Source: Didymodactylos carnosus
Lineage: Eukaryota; Rotifera; Eurotatoria; Philodinida; Philodinidae
NCBI GenBank assembly: GCA_905250885.1
Contig: CAJNOQ010002037.1
Location: 2,728-26,735 of the forward strand
Direction of reading: 5' to 3'
DNA: 24,008 bases
A model generated the notes under the pieces. The model was given only the letters and a program-made list of their open reading frames with translations. It ran no database searches and was not told the DNA's origin. Shown here in pieces: positions 19,947 through 24,008 of this stretch (positions are counted from its first letter, which is position 1; every line of letters starts with the position of its first letter). The translations under genes were made by a program, and so were the position numbers.

Positions 19947-20358
19947 TCATCCTTTTGATTGCATCATCAAATAGAAGTTTGTCCGTATACCATAGCAAAA
20001 ACGTTTATCAACAGTCCTAAGCATATTTTTTGTCCTCCAAATACTTCTGTAAAAATGGCTTAAGATATAGAAAGAATTTCCGAAATACAAAAGTAAAATT
20101 TTGAACATATTCCAGCATCAAGACAAATGTGCCGTATAGCAAAAAAAGTAAAATACCTACCTTCTATTATTAGTCTCGGTCTTGTCCGGATTAATTAAGT
20201 ACTTTAACGTTTTGTGACCGTAAATATCTGAGAAAATCAAAATTTTGAGGTAAAACTAATGATAATATACATCTTTTTCCGATCGATAAAATATTGTACT
20301 TACGATCACAGTTGTGCCTTTTCTTACGGAAAACTGAACTGATTTTCTGAGGCATCAT
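19947..20358 (-). CDS. candidate three-exon small gene of 73 codons, unknown function
   Basis: Three segments join in phase: 20358-20304, 20227-20161 and 20046-19947 (stop TGA at 19947-19949). Donors are GTAAGT and GTAGGT. The acceptors end TTTTCTCAG and TTTTTACAG; the introns are 76 and 114 nt. The product would be basic, starting MMPQKISSVFRKKRHNC and ending MMQSKG. I do not recognise it. Phase agreement over two good-looking introns is the only support. In AT-rich sequence such a chain could arise by chance. It lies about 200 bp upstream of LONP1 on the same strand. Confidence 0.3.
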
Positions 20359-20379
20359 GGTCAAAACAAATAATTTGAA

Positions 20380-20612
20380 TACACTTTAATTTAAAAGATC
20401 TTTATTAAAAATAGAAAATAAATGTATAAAATGAAATAATAGTGAAGTTAAAAGGTAAAAATACGCATTAGCACAGAAACATACAAAAATGAGTTCATCT
20501 GGAGAAAATAGAAAGGAAAACAAATATTTTCAATCAAAAAATTGCCTTATAATGAAAACTCATATTTTAGCCAATTAATCTTCAAATTGATTTTTATTGT
20601 CGGACTCGCCAC
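20380..20612. other. AT-rich spacer, nothing recognised
   Basis: No exon, RNA gene or clear repeat is visible between the small-gene candidate and the foldback element to the right. Confidence 0.35.
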
Positions 20613-21268
20613 GTTCCAAATACACAAAGGAAAAATAAACTTCTTACTCCACTTTTCTCATTTTTATCGTTGGACCTGCTTAGGGGAATCGACTCCAGTA
20701 CTGTAGAAAAAAAAAGGAAAGCACAGTATTCGTTTATACTTTTCTATTTTCGGACCTGCTTCTCGGAGTCAAAGCCGGAAACAGAGAGAACTTGTCTACG
20801 ATAGGCAGTGCAGACGAGTAATCTTTCTGCACATACTTATTTGATCAATATTTGGTAATACATATTTTTTAATGACTAATGAATACATTCGACCAATTCA
20901 GTTGCTGAAAATTGAAAAGTATAAACAATAAACACTGCTTTCCTTTTTTTTCCTGTAGTATCGGACTCGAGTCCCGTAAAGGTTCCATCATATAAGATCA
21001 AAAAAGAGCAGCGGTCTTTCGTCTTTTATTGACTTATAAGCGGAGTAAAGTCCCCAAAGGGATGTAATAAAAAGAAGAGTTTTTGCAGCTTTTTTAGCAC
21101 TATCGGAAGCGACTCCATGAAGCGAACTCCAGTAATGGAAAATGAAAATAGAGCGAGCATTCTTCCTCGTTTTTCGTTATTACCGGAGTCGAGTCTTCTA
21201 AGCAGGTTCAACGATAAAAACGAAAAAAGAATAAGAAATTAATTTTTTCTTTTGTGTATTTTAGGAAT
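20613..21268. repeat. foldback element with two nested arm pairs
   Basis: The outer arms, about 20613-20708 and 21170-21268, share ATACACAAA(A)G, TTTTTATCGTTG-ACCTGCTTAG and TCGACTCC in reverse complement. The inner arms, about 20693-20752 and 20912-20970, share AAAAAAAGGAAAGCA and GTTTATACTTTTC. Identity is roughly 80 percent by eye. A short motif related to CGGAGTCGA or its complement recurs at least six times across the element (near 20690, 20757, 20966, 21035, 21107 and 21184). No coding frame is supported. It resembles a non-autonomous DNA element with subterminal repeats. Confidence 0.6.
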
Positions 21269-21742
21269 ATGGCGAATAGATGAATTGCATCTTACGGCAT
21301 ATCTCTCTCCCGAAACTAATCATAAGTAATATAATAGAAGGAATGAATCGATTATGGAAAGAAATGGTTGAATGGAAAATTGTATCGGTGGACAAATTGT
21401 TATTAATGATAAACAAACTTCAGGGTTTCTTTGTTAATTAATCAATTCATGGTTATTGTCATTTGGGTAAGCATAGTTTTCGTAGATTTTTCTGCCTTCT
21501 TTGTCAATTTTTTTATGGTTTTTATAGATGATTTTAAACTAAAGTTAAATTCAAAATATTCTCAACTACAACCTAGCGATCAACAACATGTATTACAAGC
21601 ATTAAGATTCTATAATTCGCAACAAATTTTCAAAAAAATAAAAAAATGTCAGTCTGATGTACAGATAGGAAAAGGTGATAGCAATAAACTTTTACCAACA
21701 GTGGCACTGTCAGATTTATTCTATCCTCATAGTCAAATTTGA
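21265..21742 (+). pseudogene. exon-like fragments, possibly of a hAT-type transposase or an unknown gene
   Basis: After a good acceptor (TTTGTGTATTTTAG, ending 21264) the frame reads GIWRIDELHLTAYLSPETN, then stops. A frame change would continue as NIIEGMNRLWKEMVEW to about 21438. A further block starts after another acceptor at about 21529 (DDFKLKLNSKYSQLQ) and runs to a stop near 21740. The WRID...YLSP pattern reminds me of the C-terminal part of hAT transposases, but the match is weak. The frame changes and stop suggest a decayed copy. A well-formed intron-like segment (GTATGT ... TTTTTAG, 21766-21818) follows and abuts the LINE remnant. Confidence 0.3.
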
Positions 21743-21818
21743 TAGTCATTTTCAATGTGAAACGGGTATGTATTCTGATCTCCTTATATTAGCTGCCTTC
21801 TCTTTTTCTCCTTTTTAG

Positions 21819-23115
21819 ATGTCTGGTCCGTACAACATCAGAATGGTTCTACCTGACATTCTCTCGCCTCACCTTCACTTCATTTCTCATCTGTGTCTTT
21901 CCACTAGCAATTTTTCAACTTTATAGAAAACTGCATTCATTGTACTTGTTCATAAAAAAGGCGCTCTTGCTGATATTTCTAACTATCGCCCTATTTCACT
22001 TCTTCCTGTTGTTTCTAAAGTGTGTGAACGTCTAATTTATAATTTTATTTTTTCTCATCTTTTTAAACACTCTTTTTTTGTAAACAAACAGCTCGGTTTT
22101 CGTCCTAAACATTCTACTCTGGATGCTTTGTTATTTTTATCTTCAACCGTCTTTAACTTTTGGAATGCTGGTGTAAAGTGTGTTGGTGTATCTTTTGATT
22201 TTTCTAAAGTATTTGACTCTGTTCCTCATTCTCTCTTGTTAGAAAAACTATTCCGTTGTGGTGTGTGTGATTCTTTGTTGTCTCTACTATCTTCTTATCT
22301 TTCGAATCGTTCTCAGTGTGTGCGTGTGAATGATTATGTCTCTTATTCTTCTCCTGTTCCTTCTAGTGTTCCTCAAAGCAGTGTGCTTGGGCTTCTTTTA
22401 TTTCTTATTTTTATTAACGATCTACCTCTGTCGCTTCCACCTAATTGTGAAGTCTGTCTCTTTGCTGATGATGTTTTTTTGATTGTCCCTCTTTCCTCTA
22501 CTGATCCTTCTGATTTTCCTCATATTCAAAACTGTATAAACAAAAGGTGGAATGATCATGCCAAGGACATTGCTCTTGCTTATCGGCGCCAGCTTGGAGC
22601 ATTGAATCGTGTCTTTGGATTAGCTCCAACTGAAGTTCGGCGTCGAATCTATCTTTCTTCTATTCTTCCTAAAATTGCCTGTTGCTGTGCCTTGTATGAC
22701 AGTTCGTTTTCTCTTATTGTTCTTGATTCTGTAAACAAACTTGCTTCTCGTGTTATTTCTCGCAATTTTGACTATCGCTCTTCTAGTCCTCTACTTGTGT
22801 CTCAACTTTCTCTTGCAAATCTCTCTCTTCGTCGTAAATACTTTAGACTTCTACAGTTTTTCAAAATTTATCATTGTCTAAGTCCTATTTCTCTTTTTTA
22901 TACTATTCATCGTCCTCACTACCCATCTTTACGTCTTCATCACTCTAAATATATTCGCATTCCATCTTTTGTTGATGGTTTTTCTCCGCAAACGGTGCAT
23001 TCTTCTTTTTTTTATTCAACTATTGCTCACTGAAATAATCTCTCAGAGTCAGTTATTCGTCTTTCTTCTTTAACGTCGTTCAAAACAGCTTTAATACAGC
23101 ATCGCTTTCAGTGAA
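21819..23115 (+). pseudogene. broken non-LTR retrotransposon reverse transcriptase
   Basis: RT landmarks in order: KTAFIVLVHKKGA and SNYRPISLLPVVSKV (about 21930-22020), LGFRPKHSTLDAL, motif A VSFDFSKVFDSVPH (catalytic Asp), VPQSSVLGLLLFLIFINDLP, and motif C CLFADDVFLI. The tail contains DHAKDIALAYRRQLG, then an F...H-NNLSES segment. Breaks: TAG at 21924-21926 upstream of the KTAF block, TGA at 23031-23033 in place of the usual Trp, and an in-frame deletion after QNCINK that removes the stretch normally lying between motif C and the thumb. No endonuclease domain is present, so it is also 5'-truncated. It cannot be active. Confidence 0.8.
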
Positions 23116-23325
23116 ACGTTTGTCAGCTAAGAATTTATAATTGTTCTTTTTCGCTTATTTTATTTTTTTATTTTTTTCAAAAATTTTACTACTTCTGGTT
23201 CTAACCTTAGTTGTCTTGTTTATTTTGTTCTTTTTTAATACTCTTTTTGTGTTGTTTGGCTTGAGTCATTGTTATTACAGGTCGGTGACCTTTGATGACT
23301 CTCACTTTTCCTGAATAAACAGTCT
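23116..23325 (+). mobile_element. 3' untranslated tail of the LINE remnant
   Basis: T-rich sequence follows the last in-frame stop. It contains GGTCGGTGACCTTTGATGAC (23281-23300) with the palindrome GGTCGGTGACC, and then CTGAATAAAC at about 23312-23321, a plausible 3' end with a polyadenylation-like signal. The exact end and any target duplication were not resolved. Confidence 0.45.
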
Positions 23326-23746
23326 CCCTCTCTGTACAGTTGACATTAGTAGTTATCAAAATTTTCATTGTTCGTGTGAATGGTTTAAACATCGCTCGAA
23401 AAAAGAAGATTGTATTCACATTATGGTAATTCGACGTATTACAAGGCAAACGCACAGATCACCAAAAACCAAATTTAACAAAATCAAGAACGCCGAGTGT
23501 ACAAACGATTATTAATACTATGAAATCTGAAAGAGAAGAAATAAACAGCTTACATACAGTGAGAAAGAACTGCAAAAGCGAGCGTAAGTTTAGTCGAGCA
23601 TCTTTCGAATCCAAGAACCAAATAGAGACAGACGAAGATTTGTTCTTCACTTCTCTGCCCTGAAGATATCTAAAACGCAGCAACAGTTAAGTAAAAAAAG
23701 GTGAAGAGCCCTAACTGTTCTAAGTCTCACCCTCACTTCACTACAC
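23326..23746. other. spacer without supported genes
   Basis: Two minus-strand open frames of 74 and 82 codons occur here, but neither has a recognisable domain, start context or splice structure. No RNA gene or strong repeat is visible. Confidence 0.35.
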
Positions 23747-24008
23747 TAGGCGTGCATCGGTTCGGTTAAACTGAAACCGAAATAACCGACCTTCGGTTAT
23801 AACTGATACTACACGCTTGACACCAATGAAGTTGTGCTTGTTTTTTCATTCGTCCCATTTTTCTATCATGTTCGCCTCATTCACTGTAAATTCGGTGAGC
23901 CAGTGGAAGAGCTTATGCTCAGCCACTATTCCGACTGAGCCAGCCATTACAGTGGCTGATTTTTCTGTGTAAGTCAGTAAGGTGGCTTTGATGTCAGACT
24001 GATGGATG
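23747..24008. repeat. possible 5' end of a hAT-like non-autonomous element, cut by the window edge
   Basis: TAGGCGTGCATCGGTTCGG at 23747 is followed by two perfect small hairpins: TTCGGTT...AACCGAA (23761-23781) and ATAACCGA-CC-TTCGGTTAT (23782-23800). Termini with GTGCATCGGTTCGGTT are, from memory, common in hAT-type MITEs. Further right, CAGCCACT and AGTGGCTG at 23920-23970 are also inverted. The other terminus lies outside the window, so the class cannot be confirmed. Confidence 0.35.

Noticed and set aside
23207..23683. Two minus-strand open frames
   Set aside because: No domain, no splice signals, and they overlap the LINE 3' tail or unremarkable spacer.
1..24008. CRISPR arrays, bacterial operons, tRNA or rRNA genes
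   Set aside because: No regular spacer-repeat array, no cloverleaf with A/B boxes and no rRNA-like conserved block was seen on either strand; the split genes are eukaryotic.

Overview
The window looks like nuclear DNA of a small invertebrate, most likely a bdelloid rotifer. It is AT-rich. Its genes are split by many short GT-AG introns of about 40-110 nt, and decayed transposable elements sit between them. The compact B-box/coiled-coil gene at the left is of a kind I associate with bdelloids. The organism call is inference from gene style. No bacterial or plasmid features were seen.

Layout. 1-120 is an odd GC-rich, homopolymer-ended stretch that looks like a contig edge. 314-1112 (+) holds two exon-like blocks, the second with the HC-x5-R signature of a dual-specificity phosphatase. 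1308-2615 (-) is a B-box zinc finger, coiled-coil, propeller-like protein, convergent with the phosphatase. 2652-9624 is a transposon graveyard. It holds non-LTR retrotransposon (LINE) tails on both strands, a tyrosine-recombinase-like fragment inside nested inverted repeats, a 5'-truncated LINE insertion with a 10-bp target duplication, a degenerate ~185-bp tandem array, and a 200-bp hAT-type MITE with an 8-bp target duplication.

9625-12339 (-) is a five-exon gene for a protein with an N-terminal Cys/His zinc-binding segment and two BIR domains. Its third intron holds a ~520-bp foldback whose core is a 104-bp perfect palindrome with no spacer. 12900-13505 (-) is another LINE tail. 14137-19749 (-) is a complete 20-exon gene for mitochondrial Lon protease (LONP1). 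I traced it exon by exon with consistent reading phase to a 1027-residue product with an N-terminal presequence, LON domain, AAA+ ATPase and Ser-Lys protease. A weak three-exon small-gene candidate lies just upstream on the same strand (19947-20358).

20613-21268 is another foldback element. 21265-21742 holds exon-like fragments of unknown or possibly hAT origin. 21819-23115 (+) is a broken LINE reverse transcriptase with its 3' tail. The last 260 bp begin with a motif like a hAT-type terminus.

The two well-supported cellular functions, mitochondrial protein quality control (LONP1) and a BIR/IAP-like protein, are not visibly co-regulated. The dominant theme is accumulated inverted repeats: at least seven separate foldback structures in 24 kb, two of them inside introns of the BIR gene.
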